The notes: generated from the sequence alone by a model not told the origin. Positions 23,046-36,182 are shown, counted from the first letter of the stretch. The stretch is DNA of 64,000 bases from Saururus chinensis (GCA_035235625.1 CP141146.1:27894501-27958500), one strand, 5' to 3'. Translations and numbers: made by a program.

Positions 23046-23789
23046 GGTGTGGGTATTGACTGTTGTTGAGTTGATAATTTCCCTTCATCTTTATGGTTCT
23101 GAGTTTGTACAATGTCCCAAGAGTTGGAGTCAACTCTATGCTACCTGGATGTCACGCCCCGGCACTACCCGACCCGAGCCGAACCCGGTCTAGGGGCCGG
23201 TCAAACGCACGGGGGCAACAAGGAGAATTGAGATACGGTTTAGCGGAAGACTTTAACCCTAATCACGGGCGATCTATCAAAATTACGGAGTATGCACACC
23301 ACTTTGAGCAAGAGTAAATAAGTAGAAAAGAAAGAGTTACTTTAACTCTAAGATAAACAATAGTCTCAAACCCACATGCTTAGTTAAACCATAGCCCACT
23401 CTAAGCTCCAAAATAGGTCTTAAACAACACAACTGTATAAAGTAGCATAATTCAAAATGGGAACCAAACACAAAGGTTCTAATCATAAAGCATAAACCAA
23501 GAAAATAAGTCACAAAAGAGGACTCCACGATCACTCCCACGTCGTCTCCGACCTTTCCTCAAAGAGGAGATCCTGTCCATCTGCGTATCATGCCACATAG
23601 CCCCAAAGCAAAAACACAAGAAAGAGGGGTGAGTTTAACAAACTCAGCAATGGTTTTTTAATATACTATCATCATCGGAAACACGACGGCATAGCAACAT
23701 AATCATTCAGATCAAAGATTAACAAGATGTATCATTTTCTGATTACACATATACACCACCTAAACCTGCATCATAGAGTATAATTCACA

Positions 23790-24190
23790 TAGTGTCATTC
23801 ACATAAACCTGCATCATTATGTATAATCCACATAGTGTCATTCACATTATATCAACCTGCATTAAATGTATCTCTAACATACATGTCAATTCATGCTTCA
23901 ACATCATATCAACCTGCATGAGATATATCTCTAACATACATATCAAATCATGCCTCAACATCATGTCAACTTGCATGAAATGCATCTCTAACATACATAT
24001 CAAATCATTCTTCAACATCATATCAACCTGCATGAGATGTATCTCTAACATACATATCAAATCATGCCTTAACATCATGTCAACCTGCATGAAATGTATC
24101 TCTAACATATATATCAAATCACGCATCACATCATATCAACCTGCATGAGATGTTTCTCTAACATACATTTCAGATCATGCATCAACATCA
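23790..24190. repeat. 58-60-bp tandem repeat in the solo LTR
   Basis: About six copies of a unit with 'ATCAACCTGCATGAGATGTA', 'TCTCTAACATACATATCA' and 'AATCATGC'. Because a unit of about 60 bp keeps frame, it gives mirror-image ORFs on both strands (23819-24148 plus, 23842-24129 minus), which are by-products. The equivalent block in the second LTR is at 46690-46960. Confidence 0.9.
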
Positions 24191-26175
24191 TATCAAGAAT
24201 GCCTCCATCGAGGAGTAATCACAATTAGTGTCACAAAGACGAGAACACAGACAAGGCCACGAAGGCATGTCATGGTCGAAATTCTACGTAAGAATTTAAG
24301 AAGTTCGGGGTTGTCAATCCCTAAAGTTGCTTGCCCCAGACAATCCTGGCCAAGGATGTCACATTCTCATGAAGAGAACCTAGAGCAGGGGTGTTCGTTT
24401 TGGGACATCTCTTGCGATGGGGAAGAGCCCGAGTTCCCACGTAGAAAACCCTAGAACACATGGTAGCTGGTGCACAGAGCATACCATACTGGATTCTCAA
24501 GGTCCAGAAGACAATAATAATCTCAAATCGCAAGACAAGTACGTAACTCGTCCCCCACATAATTCCACTTAACTAGACTCAACCCGGGGAGTGCACATGT
24601 TCCATGAAAGAATTCAAAACAAAACACGTCCTTTCGGACTAATCAAGTTTTGGTTAAGCCACGACCGATTAATCCGGCATGCAATTTTACCACATTGCAT
24701 CCAATCGATCACATTCGATTCATCTCGATAAAGCCTCAATTGGAAATCCATTTTCATGATGCATGCAATATGGTATATACGTAGCCAAGGCATACATGAA
24801 TCCCAATTCATGATAAGTGCTCTCATCAGCCCCTTATGCATCATTCATAATCATAATATCCATGCTCATCATCATCATTAAACCCCACATGTGTGTGTAC
24901 TTAGTAGAAGCACTTCACTCAATGCATATCAACATATGTGTAATTCACTCACCATCACACTACACATGTGCATTAACATCTAATAGTGAATTTCAGCGGA
25001 AATCATAGGTGAAGAATCACTAAAGTCATATCTCAAATCAAAGCCTATCTACAAGCTAAACATATATAAGATCATTTAATTCATACTTGAGCCATGACAT
25101 TCACTAACATTCACACATCAATTAATTTCATCCTAACATGACATATCAGTCCGTTAGTATGTTGTAGCTCCACTGAAAATATACTTAACCATAGAAAATC
25201 AACCATTCATAACTTCAAGATGGCAATTCCCACGTCATATATCCAATCACAAGCCATTCCACATAACACTAAATATATACCACTACTTCATAACCTCAAT
25301 GGTATACCTTTCCAGTAGCATACTATAGCTCAAAATACTCCACATACACATGAAAATGATATATCAAAGTAGAATTACCGAAATAAACATCATGCAAATA
25401 TTACAAGATCTGCTGTGTAGCCATTCGAACGCCCAGTAGGGCCGTTCGATTGGCTATACGGAAAATCTGTCAAACTCACAATGTTGTCGTTTGAACGCCC
25501 AGGAGGGTCATTCGAACGCCAACAAGGCAGATTGACCTTCTTCTCCATTTCAAATTTTCAAACTGGAACCCCATTGATGAAACTTAAAATCTCCATCTAA
25601 CAACCTAAATGCCATTAAAATTCCACTATAACTTCCAGAAAGCTAATCTACATTATAACAAGATAAAACCCTATGAAATCGGGATTACCATTTACTAATC
25701 ATGCCATTAACGCACTAAATCAAGTAAATCCACTCAAAATAAACCACAAAATCAAGAGTTTTACCATAGGAAAACTGAAATTTCAAAAGTCCATTACCTT
25801 ATCCCTTGATTAGGCTTGAATTGATGGTCACCCTTCTTGAAAACCTTATAAAGACATAGAGTTTAAATTAAACTCCATTAAAACCGATTTAACATAGAAA
25901 ACCCTAATGGAAAACTTAGATCTAGGGCTTGTTGAACATAAAAATCGGATTTTTATATCTAGGGTTTGAAGTAAAGATGCAAATTAGTAGTTTTGATGTT
26001 TAAAAACAAATCAAAACAAAAGGGGATATATCTAGAAAGGATTAAGAGAAAATCTAGGTTTTAAGGCTTAATCACAAGAGACTTACCTTAAACTCCTAAT
26101 TTGGGCCTAATTCGGGAATAATGCCTAACCTCCCTTTTCTAGCCTATTCCCAAAATGGAAATAGCTCAAGTCATT

Positions 26176-26184
26176 CTATTTATA
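26176..26184 (-). promoter_or_regulatory. TATA box of the 23150-26606 LTR
   Basis: Minus-strand TATAAATAGAATGA, conserved at 48952-48960 in the related LTR. Promoter role inferred. Confidence 0.55.
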
Positions 26185-27149
26185 GTAGGGTGTGGGGTGT
26201 GTATAGGCAATTAGTGGGGTATGAATAGAAAAATAGGCTAAAAATGAGTATTTTGGCTATTTGAGCACTAATTAAACTTGAGAAAATTATGAAAATTTTT
26301 ATGAAAGGCTTGTGTTGATGTCTGGGTTAATTTGGTTCAAAAACCCAAATTTTGACAGTGGGGCCCACAGGGAGTCCCGCCAAACCCTAATTTTTGGAAA
26401 ATTAGTGAAAAATTAGAAAAATCCCAAAAATTCAGATTTGACTCAAAATCACTTAAAACAAATAATTGTAAAGTTTATTTTGATTAAAACCATAAGTAAC
26501 ACCATTTATTTTTTAAACTACCGAATTAATAAGAAAATGAGTTAACCACGCAATAACCAATAATTAAAATGAAATGAAAACCAGTTTAGAAATGAGAGTC
26601 CTTACACTGGAACTCTTACCAATGTCACCCACTAATGCTAATTAGTCCCTATTTCGGCTTCCTCCTCACTGTTCAAACTGGGAGTGGTTTCGGAGTCACT
26701 AAACAACCTGTCTTTTATATGGTGGAATGAAGGGAATTTTTTAGGCAAGAAACTATCCATTTGCTGTTGTATCTCTTTCCAATGTTAAATATTCTTTTAA
26801 CACTGTATTTTTTGATGGATGCTTGATTAAAGTTATACAAGTATTTGATGCTGATAAATTATAACGCTTTATATCATAGATCCCTTTCTAATTTGCATTC
26901 AATGTACTTTTCTTTAAATTCTTAGTTTAGTTTTAGTATAGGCAAAGAATCAATTATGTGATAGGTCCTGACATGTGACTTGCATGTACGTGTCTATATA
27001 CAGTTGTCATAAAGCTAATATCTTAATGATACATTGACAATGTGCTCTATTTTATTCATATTTGGAATTCAATATAACATTGTTGACAAAATGATGATAA
27101 TAGAATGAACAAACTTCCAAGTAATTTGCTTATCTTCTTCATCTTCTTT

Positions 27150-27413
27150 GTTGTGTGTTGTGAAGTGAAATATGAGGCAATAGAAGCTGAAAACAGAGAA
27201 CGTGATGGCATTGATATCCAGAAAGAATTGGAAGAGCTAAAATTGATATTGCAGGTAGAATTGTTCTTGTCATTATTTTTGAGATTATATTATTGTATAA
27301 CATTGATGGATTGTTATTTTTTAAAATTTATGGGAGAGCATACTTCCTTCCGTGATATCCCTGATAGAATGATTGAGGAGAAGGACAATGAAATCTCCAA
27401 GACTCTTGAGTGA
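27150..27413 (+). pseudogene. Golgin (GRIP-type) coiled-coil fragment, copy A
   Basis: Two exon-like pieces are visible. The first reads KYEAIEAENRERDGIDIQK, then ELEELKL, ending near a CAG|GTAGAA donor at about 27255. The second reads EHTSFRDIPDRMIEEKDNE, then IS, with a stop after KTLE at 27413. The heptad-rich Glu/Leu sequence and the phrase 'R.IADRMIEEKDNEIS' resemble the coiled-coil region before the GRIP domain of plant golgins (Golgi tethering proteins); this is from memory of the family. Compared with copy B it lacks codons for about four residues (HYVK). No GRIP domain follows; a CT repeat begins at about 27441. Confidence 0.45.
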
Positions 27414-27440
27414 TGGTATGTTCTTAGAATAATATTAACT

Positions 27441-27715
27441 GTGATAGAGACAGAGCAATCTCTCTTTTCTCTCAAGTACACGTGCTCTCTCTCTCTCTCG
27501 TGTGCTCTCTCTCGAGCGCGCGTGCTCTCTCTTGAGCGTGCGTGCTCTCTTCTCTCTCTCTCTCTAGCTCTCTCTCTCCCCCCTCTCTCGCTTGCTCTCT
27601 ATGTGTCTACCTCTCTCTCTCTCTCGCACGTGTGCATTCTCTCTCCAGCATGTGTGCACTCTCTTGCTCTCCCCCAACAACGCATGTGCTCTCCCTCCCT
27701 CTCTCTCTCTCTCTC
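27441..27715 (-). repeat. GA/CT-core repeat array, first block (CT on plus strand)
   Basis: Imperfect CTCTCT runs alternate with short purine-pyrimidine cores such as GAGCGCGCGTGCTC and GCACGTGTGC. This is the same style as the large arrays further right. Leu-Ser-rich ORFs here are not genes. Confidence 0.85.
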
Positions 27716-28135
27716 CTAGTTCTATTGCTCACATGCTTATAAATGTGTTTTTCTAAGATTGGTACATATTATTTTGTTTATAGAAATAAACAAGTACTTA
27801 TTTATATATAAAATTTTATGCCTATATATTTATGTGTGTTTATCGATATTCATATATACACATTGATATATTTGTCTATATTTGTATAGATATGTCACCA
27901 ATTTATTTATTTCTCTCATCTCTCTCTCCCCTCCCTTTCGCTCTCGCTCTCCCCACTCTCCCTTTCTCTCTCCCTCTCTCCCTTCCTCTCTCTCTCTCTC
28001 TCTCTCCTTTTATCTGTCTCTCTTAGTTCTATTTGTTCACATGCTTAGAAATGTGTTTTTCTATATTTGTATATATATTCACATATTTTTTAAGATTGGT
28101 ACATATTTTTTGTCTATAGAAATAAACAAGTACTT
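27690..28135 (+). repeat. CT-tract/AT-rich composite repeat, cluster 3
   Basis: Two copies of the composite unit seen at 19791-20515, each preceded by a CT tract (27690-27717 and 27912-28026). Confidence 0.85.
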
Positions 28136-28299
28136 AATTATATATAACCTTGGTGTAACATGAAAAGTGGAGCACAATAGAGTGGGGGTAGATCATAAAA
28201 GTTGGAAATGACGGAAGACAGGATACCCATTTGGAAGTTAAAGTAGTGGAGCACCATACAGGCACGTGCTCTCTCTCTCACACACACATTCTCTCTCTC

Positions 28300-28600
28300 C
28301 CCCCTCTCTCCTCTCTCTCTCCCCCCTCTCTCTCTCCTAGTTCTATTGCTCACATATTTACATGTGTTTTTCTATATTTGTATATGCACATATTTTTTAA
28401 GATTGGTACATATTTTTTTGTTTATAGAAATAAACAAGTACTTATTTATTTATAAAATTTACTTTTTTTTGTAAATTATTTATTTGTATTCATTTATAGA
28501 CATTGATATATTTATCTATATTTGTAGATATATCGCCAATTTATTTATTTATTTATCTCTCTCTCTCACTCTCTCTCTCTACTTTTTTTCTTTAATCATG
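28300..28600 (+). repeat. CT-tract/AT-rich composite repeat, cluster 4
   Basis: (CT)n at 28268-28335, then the composite unit (CTAGTTCTATTGCTCACATA and onward), then a second CT run at 28555-28580. Confidence 0.85.
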
Positions 28601-29600
28601 TTGATTTGGTGTTTGAATTTTCTTAATTTTCATACTAATTATGCACACACTTTGCAAAAGCTGATATGAACATCAACATGTCTACAATCACTTTTATGCT
28701 GTTACAATGTTTATTTTATAACTATAGGACATTTTACATATGACATCTTTTTTGTTGAAACTGAACATTGTAAGTATCTCTTGCTCTCTGTCTCTCTCAC
28801 TCCCTCTTCCTCTCTCCTCTCTCTCCTTGGGTGTGGGTATCGACTGTTGTTGAGTTGATAATTTCCCTTCATCTTTATGGTTCTGAGTGTGCATTTGTAC
28901 AATGTCCGAGGAGTTGGAGTCAACTCTATGCTAATTAGTCCCTATTCCGGCTTCCTCACAGTTCAAACTGGGAGTGGTTTTGGAGTCAGTAGAGAACCTG
29001 TCTTTTAGATGGTGGAATGAAGGGAATTTTTTAGGCAAGAAACTATCCATTTGCTTTTGTATCTCTTTCCAATATTAAATATTCTTTTAATAATCATCAA
29101 GTTCTCGTTTATTTCAAAGTTAACAGTGTATTTGTAGATGGACGCCTGATTAAAGTTATGCAAGTATTTGATGCTAATAAATTATAACGCTTTATATCAG
29201 AGATCCCTTACTAATTTGCATTCAATGTCATAATATTATTGCTTCTTTTGCGGTGTATGGCCATGGGTAAAGAGGAAGAAGATTTAGGAGGACAATTATT
29301 ATCACGGTTTACTCCTTTGGTGGGTGTTTTTGTATTTAACTTTTCTTTAAATTCTTAGTAGTTTGATTTTTTGTTTTTTTATGCATGTTTTTTAGATAGA
29401 AGATATTGCAATCGTTGAATGCCTCCATGTCCTTTAGCTCACATGCTTGCAACCTTTTCAGCCCTTCTAATTCATCCGGATTTTTTATGCTGTTCTATAT
29501 TCTACCTCAACATCTTGTTTGCATCCTTTTCAGCCCATCTAATTCATCTGCTTCTTTTTAAAATTGCTTAATATTTTTATAATAATCGCATAGAATTAAT
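28601..29600. other. Duplicated non-coding stretch
   Basis: Holds a short CT tract (28780-28830), the GTTGTTGAGTTGATAATTTC block shared with copy A, and AT-rich sequence. I see no supported gene. A short open piece around 29255-29330 (AMGKEEEDLGGQLLSRF) may be a remnant exon but has no recognised family. Confidence 0.5.
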
Positions 29601-29639
29601 TGCGTGATTTCTCATGAATTACAATGGCATTTTAGAGAT

Positions 29640-30170
29640 GTGACCATATGTAACATGAAGCAGAAAACTAAACTTGTAGAAATGAAACTTGCATCAGCTA
29701 GTACGCGCTTCCTCTTGGAGAAAGACGATTGGCAAAAGACTCTTGAGAATGTCGAAAAATCATGGCGATGTAAGTTCTTTGTTTAAGTCATTTCATGTCT
29801 AGATCCATCCTGAGAAACAATGCACCCTTGCTTATCTTCTTCATCTTCTTTATTGTTTGTTGTGAAGTGAAATATGAGGCATTAGAGGCTGAAAACAGAG
29901 AACGTGATGACATTGATATCCAGAAAGAATTGGAAGAGCTAAAATTGCATTACGTGAAATTGCAGGTAGAATTGTTCTTGTCATTATTTTTGAGATTATA
30001 TTATTGTATAACATTGATGGATTGTTATTTTTTAAAATTTAAGGGAGAGCATACTTCCTTCCGTGATATCGCTGATAGAATGATTGAGAAGGACAATGAA
30101 ATCTCCAAGACTCTTGAGTGATAACAAGAATCTTCGGCAGTCCATAGAATCATGGCCATTGGTATGTTCT
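29640..30170 (+). pseudogene. Golgin (GRIP-type) coiled-coil fragment, copy B
   Basis: Exon-like pieces: 29655-29770 (KTKLVEMKLASASTRFLLE, then KDDWQKTLENVEKSWR, donor GAT|GTAAGT), about 29865-29965 (KYEALEAENRERDDIDIQK, then HYVKLQ, donor CAG|GTAGAA) and 30044-30165 (HTSFRDIADRMIEKDNEIS, then, one base out of frame, DNKNLRQSIESWP, donor near GTATGTTC). The order and the acidic, heptad-like composition suit the long coiled coil upstream of the GRIP domain in plant golgins. The shift before DNKNLRQ, in-frame TGA/TAA codons and the missing GRIP domain make it a pseudogene. It keeps more exons than copy A. Confidence 0.5.
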
Positions 30171-30186
30171 TAGAATAGTATTAACT

Positions 30187-32185
<1,999 letters not shown>

Positions 32186-32242
<57 letters not shown>

Positions 32243-32756
32243 ACAGAGATAGAGAGAGAGAGCACGTGTGCTCAAAAGAAAGCATGAACGCTCGAGAGAG
32301 GGGGTGTGGAGTGAGCAAAAAAAAGGGGGGGGGGAGCACATGTGCTCTCTTTCTCGCTTGCTCCCCACCCCCTCCCTCTCTATCAAGCGCTCAAACGAGA
32401 GAGAGCGCACACGCTCGAACTAGAGCATGCGTGTTTGAGAAAGAGAGAACGAGCGATAGAGAGAGAACGGGGGAGACTGTAAGAGAAAGAGCATGTGTGC
32501 TCGAGATAGAGAGGGAGCACACACGCACGAGAGAGAGAGGGCATGCACACTCAAGTGTAAGAGAGAGACAGAGAGAGTGTGAGAGCGTGCATGCTAGAGC
32601 GAGAGAAAGAACGAAAGGTGAGAGAGCACGCACGCTCTTTCCAGATTGACAACACGCATGCTCAAGAGAGCACGCTCAGTCGAGAAAGGCAGGGAGAGGG
32701 GGGATCTTTCTCACTCGCTCCTCGCCCCCCCTCTCCCTCTCTATCGAGTGTTTGCT
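32186..32756 (+). repeat. GA/telobox array in direct polarity, first block
   Basis: Directly after CTCTCTCTCCCCC the plus strand becomes (GA)n and stays purine-rich. It contains the landmark segments TCGAGAAAGG-AGGGAGAGGGG (about 32680) and CTCCTCGCCCCCCCTCTCCC, and ends at the target site of the 32757 retrotransposon (CTATCGAGTGTTTGCT). Confidence 0.9.
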
Positions 32757-33139
32757 TGTTGTGAACATCTAGAGGGTCTACCATCGGGGACACATTTAAT
32801 TATGTTATTGTTAATAAGTGGGGCTAGGTCCTAGGGTTGCTTAGGGCTATTAGTCGTTTCTTAATTATTAAGGAGTTTATTATTATTTCCTTAAAATAAT
32901 GCTAAGTGGGCTTTTAGGCTTATGCTATGACCCCATTAAAATTCTCTATATAAGTGTAAGGGTTATAGCCTAATTAATCAGTGAATGAATTATTGAGTCT
33001 CTTGTCTTCTCCCCTTTCTTCCTTGTCTCTCCCTCCTTCATGGCGGCCATGCCGCTTCCTCTTCCCTTCCCCGGACATCTTGCGCCGCTCCCTTCCTCTG
33101 ATCGGGCTGCTAGGCCGTTGTGGACACCGATCCACAACA
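32757..33139 (+). repeat. 5' LTR of the non-autonomous element
   Basis: 383 bp, TG...CA, with a TATA box (TATATAAG, 32947-32954) and a CT-rich leader. The LTR contains an ATG at 33040, in frame with the internal ORF. Confidence 0.92.
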
Positions 33140-33140
33140 T

Positions 33141-33152
33141 TGGTATCAGAGC
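33141..33152 (+). other. Primer-binding site (initiator Met-tRNA)
   Basis: TGGTATCAGAGC, one base after the 5' LTR. This is the standard plant LTR-retrotransposon primer site. Confidence 0.92.
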
Positions 33153-33162
33153 CGAACAGTCT

Positions 33163-34929
33163 ATGGGGCAACAGGCGAAGATGCTTCCGAAGGCTCTTCC
33201 TTCCCCAGACTTGGCTAGCATCTTGGAGAAGTGTGAAAATCTTTCAGCTACGGTCGACAAGCTTTTAATCGCTAGGACAACATCCACGACAGCCAAGGTG
33301 CTTCCTCGGGCTGATCCAACGCCTCCACCATTTGCCAAAGTTCTGCCTCGGGCTGACCCAACACCTTCCCCACCGGCCAAGGTGCTCCCTCGGGCTGACC
33401 CAACACCTTCCCCACTGGCCAAGGTGCTCCCTCGGGCTGAACCAACACCTTCCCCACTGGCCAAGGTGCTTCCCCCACCTCCATCATTTGCCTGGAATAA
33501 GAAGATGAATCAATTGAAGTGGGTGGCCTTTCGCTGCAAAGGGAACCCATTCCGAAGGACTTGGCACCTCTGCAGCCAGGCACCCCTTTCAATAGGTTCT
33601 AGCCGAAGTCAATTCCGGCTGCCTCATCCAGCCATTGACCCCAAAAGTTCGTCGCCCCTGCTGTCCACCATAGTTCGTAAGGTCGGGCTGCCAAAGACTG
33701 CTCATGTAGTGCCCTCAAAAATAGAGGCTCCACCCACTACCTTCACAATGGAGGGAGGAACATCAGCGCCGACAGTGTCCTCACTGCCTTTGGAGCAAAA
33801 GGAGGCATGTGATCACTATGCAACATCACTGCCAGGCCGACGATCACGACCCTTCTTCACCCCAGTTTTTCCCGGAGAGCATGGTGAGCAGTGGGAATCA
33901 GCCAGCCATGTTGACTACAGTGGGCGTCTGCAACGACTTGTTAGGGGACAAGGGAACTTCCCCTCCCTGGTTCTCCATCGCCAAGCCACAGCCCTCCATC
34001 ATCAGCGCCTTCGTGGATCTCCGTCGTTGGGGTTGGAAGCACGGGCAGCTAGGTCACCTGCTGGAGCACAGGGTTGTGCCAGAGGTCTCTTTCCTCCCCA
34101 CGATCCGTGGAAGCTAATACGGCGCGAAGGTCCTCTAGCAACGGCAACTACTGTTGGGCTTCTCATGGCCTCCTCTCTGTCGAAGATCACCTTAGGCAAC
34201 CACCATCCTCGTTTCCATTCTGGGATTTCCAGCAATATCTGCATCCGTTACAGCTCAAGCGACCTATTTGGCAAGTTTTCTATGAATAACTTTCTCCCCT
34301 GCTTTGCATGTGCGGCCAACAAATCTTCCCATCTCCACTGCCATGCCGTTGGTTTTCCTCGATGCACTATCTACTTAAACTGCGAAATTCCAGGCCCAAT
34401 CCCGGATATAATTGCCAAGATTACAGCTCGTCATCCACTGGTTGCCCACTTATGGTTCTTGCCAAAGTTGCTGCCACAGTCTATTCTCTACCGTCGTTGT
34501 TTGGGCCAACAATCTCGACCGAATCACCATCAGAGCAATCCACGCCATTTGAAAGGAAAGTTTGCAAAATTCTTCCCAACTACACTCCTAAACAACGTGA
34601 TTTCTTATTTCAGTTGCAAAAGCCAGCATGCTCATCACTTGGATTTCGCCCCATCACATGCACATGTTTTGTTCTCTTCTACCCATCTGGTTGCCTACTA
34701 CGAGATTGCCTTCTTTAATTCCATATACCAGTCACTACTAATGTGCATGTTAATAGCCCACAAAGTCAGCCAGCTCACATTTTCCTTTGCCACAACAGAA
34801 ATCTTGACCCATTATCTCGCCTATCTTGGGTGTCTTCTACAGATTTTGTTGCCAAATGTAGAAAGCATATTGGGGAAAGCTTTGTCCCTAATTTTGTTTG
34901 GTAAGCTGTCTATGCGAATTCCTTGGTAA
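33163..34929 (+). CDS. 588-aa ORF of the non-autonomous retrotransposon, function unknown
   Basis: Open from ATG 33163 (MGQQAKMLPKALPSPDLAS) to the stop ending at 34929. The same frame extends back to an ATG at 33040 in the LTR (629 codons), but the start just after the primer site is where such elements usually begin translation. Residues about 44-104 are a Pro-rich 14-residue repeat (AKVLPRADPTPSPL, 4-5 copies). Before it lies a predicted helix (ASILEKCENLSATVDKLL) typical of retroelement leaders. The C-terminal 200 residues are Cys/His/Leu-rich without a recognisable zinc knuckle. I found no gag capsid, protease or RT motif. An open frame of this length in a decayed element is notable. It may be a remodelled gag or simply a chance ORF in CCA/TCC-rich DNA. 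Confidence 0.45.
   Translation: MGQQAKMLPKALPSPDLASILEKCENLSATVDKLLIARTTSTTAKVLPRADPTPPPFAKVLPRADPTPSPPAKVLPRADPTPSPLAKVLPRAEPTPSPLAKVLPPPPSFAWNKKMNQLKWVAFRCKGNPFRRTWHLCSQAPLSIGSSRSQFRLPHPAIDPKSSSPLLSTIVRKVGLPKTAHVVPSKIEAPPTTFTMEGGTSAPTVSSLPLEQKEACDHYATSLPGRRSRPFFTPVFPGEHGEQWESASHVDYSGRLQRLVRGQGNFPSLVLHRQATALHHQRLRGSPSLGLEARAARSPAGAQGCARGLFPPHDPWKLIRREGPLATATTVGLLMASSLSKITLGNHHPRFHSGISSNICIRYSSSDLFGKFSMNNFLPCFACAANKSSHLHCHAVGFPRCTIYLNCEIPGPIPDIIAKITARHPLVAHLWFLPKLLPQSILYRRCLGQQSRPNHHQSNPRHLKGKFAKFFPTTLLNNVISYFSCKSQHAHHLDFAPSHAHVLFSSTHLVAYYEIAFFNSIYQSLLMCMLIAHKVSQLTFSFATTEILTHYLAYLGCLLQILLPNVESILGKALSLILFGKLSMRIPW
33292..33474 (+). repeat. 42-bp in-frame tandem repeat encoding AKVLPRADPTPSPL
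   Basis: Four to five copies of a 42-bp unit (GCCAAGGTGCTCCCTCGGGC...) with few differences. The period is a multiple of three, so copy number can change without breaking the frame. Confidence 0.93.
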
Positions 34930-35459
34930 TGTGGCTTCACTCAGACTCACTCGAAATGGTCTGGCCCACATCCACTTCAGTGGGAGGCGGGAGATTGTTC
35001 ACTCATATTGTCTCAAGCATTTTTCTTGGCCGGTCCCTATTCAACGAGGTGTATACAGAAAATATGGAAGCCGCTACCTAGCCTATGCACAGGTGATTTT
35101 GCCCTATCCATTGCATATACGGTGGTTGTTGCTTTGGAGTTTACTCGAAGTGAAATTGTACGGGTCTGCTTAGAACCAAGCCCAGGCCCATGGGATATGC
35201 GAGTGGGCTCTTTCCGAATTCCTTGGGCTATTCTGCTTTTGAGTGAACGGCGCCAATTCCATGCATGGGTTCTGCGTAGGGCCGAACTCATTCACCCTTC
35301 AACACCAGAGGTTTCGAGAACTGGTCACACTATGTTGCATCTTTTGGCGTGCCTCATCCATATTTCTGGACCGGTTGTGCTCAGTGGAGCTATGGTGGGC
35401 CCATTGCTTCGAATTTTTAAGCCACCTCAAGGACGAGGTGATGCGGAAGCGTGGTAGAA

Positions 35460-35842
35460 TGTTGTGAACGTCTAAAGGGTCTACCATCTGGGACACATTT
35501 AATTATGTTATTGTTAATAAGTGGGGCGTAGGCCCTAGGGTTGCTTAGGGCTATTAGTTGTTTCTTAATTATTAAGGAGTTTATTATTATTTCCTTAAAA
35601 TAATGCTTAGTGGGCTTTTAGGCTTATGTTAGTAAGCCCATTAAAATTCTCTATAAAGTGTAAGGGTTATAGCCTAATTAATCAGTGAATGAATTATTGA
35701 GTCTCTTGTCTTCTCCTCTTTCTTCCTTGTCTCTCCCTCCTTCATGGCGGCCATGCTGCTTCCTCTTCCCTTCCCCGGCCATCTTGCGCTGCTCCCTTCC
35801 TCTGACCAGGCTGCTGGCCGTTGTGGACACCGGTCCACAACA
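35460..35842 (+). repeat. 3' LTR of the non-autonomous element
   Basis: Same length and ends as the 5' LTR. It is preceded by a purine-rich segment (AAGGACGAGGTGATGCGGAA, then GCGTGGTAGAA) in the position of the polypurine tract. Differences from the 5' LTR are mostly transitions. Confidence 0.92.
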
Positions 35843-36136
35843 GTGCTCGAGGGAGAGAGAGAGAGAGAATGAGTGAGAGACAGCTTAAGAGAGAGAGCAC
35901 GCGCACTCGAGTGAGAGAGAGAGCACGCGCCTCAGCGAGAGAGTAGGAGCACTCGCGCTTGAAAGAGAGCATGTGATCTAGAGAAAGGGAGAACGAGCGG
36001 GAGAGAGCACGAGGGAGACTATAAGAGAGAGCACGCATGCTCAAAAGATAGAGAGCACTCGCGCACATGCGAGAGAGGGCATGCACTCAAGCAAGAGAAT
36101 GAGAGGTGGATAGAGAGAGTGCGAGAGATTAGGGTT

Positions 36137-36182
<46 letters not shown>

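Larger units (their letters stand above)
23150..26606 (-). mobile_element. Solo LTR, 3457 bp, TSD CTGGA (Tekay/Del-like family)
   Basis: Starts TGTCACGCCCCGGC and ends GAGTCCTTACA, with CTGGA on both sides (23145-23149 and 26607-26611). It is homologous along its length to the LTR at 46018-49379: same ends, the same tandem block of about 58-60 bp, the same 'GTTCGAACGCC' motif near 25500, and the same minus-strand TATA. That second LTR has a primer site and gag beside it, which identifies the family as Ty3/gypsy and fixes the orientation as minus. No internal retrotransposon sequence is attached here, so this is a solo LTR. Confidence 0.92.
22185..27450 (+). repeat. Segmental duplication, copy A (contains the 23150 solo LTR)
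   Basis: Three landmarks recur in the same order in copy B (28148-30190): 'ACATGAAAAGTG-AGC-CAATA' (22185-22300 versus 28148-28275), 'GTTGTTGAGTTGATAATTTC' with 'GAGTTGGAGTCAACTCTATG' (23046-23144 versus 28831-28930), and 'TTAGTCCCTATTTCGGCTTC' through the golgin-like exon to 'TTAACTGTGATAGAGA' (26641-27450 versus 28935-30190). Without the LTR, copy A is about 1.8 kb. Both copies end in the same CT/GA repeat. Confidence 0.85.
32757..35842 (+). mobile_element. Non-autonomous LTR retrotransposon, 3086 bp, two LTRs of 383 bp
   Basis: The two LTRs (32757-33139 and 35460-35842) have equal length and begin TGTTGTGAAC and end CCACAACA. A primer-binding site complementary to initiator Met-tRNA follows the 5' LTR. 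The interior (33140-35459) lacks zinc knuckle, protease, reverse transcriptase, RNase H and integrase, so it must depend on an autonomous relative. The flanking 5 bp, TTGCT (32752-32756) and GTGCT (35843-35847), match at four of five. Removing the element restores the surrounding GA-array motif (ATCGAGTG...GCTCGAGGGAGAG). About 20 differences between LTRs, counted by eye, show it is not recent. Confidence 0.9.

Noticed and set aside
23819-24148. 109-codon ORF and its mirror ORF on the minus strand (23842-24129)
   Set aside because: Both are translations of the 58-60-bp tandem repeat in an LTR. The period keeps frames open on both strands.
33040-33162. Upstream start at 33040 for the 588-codon ORF
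   Set aside because: It lies inside the LTR and upstream of the primer site. The start at 33163, just after the primer site, is the more usual arrangement, though the longer form is not excluded.
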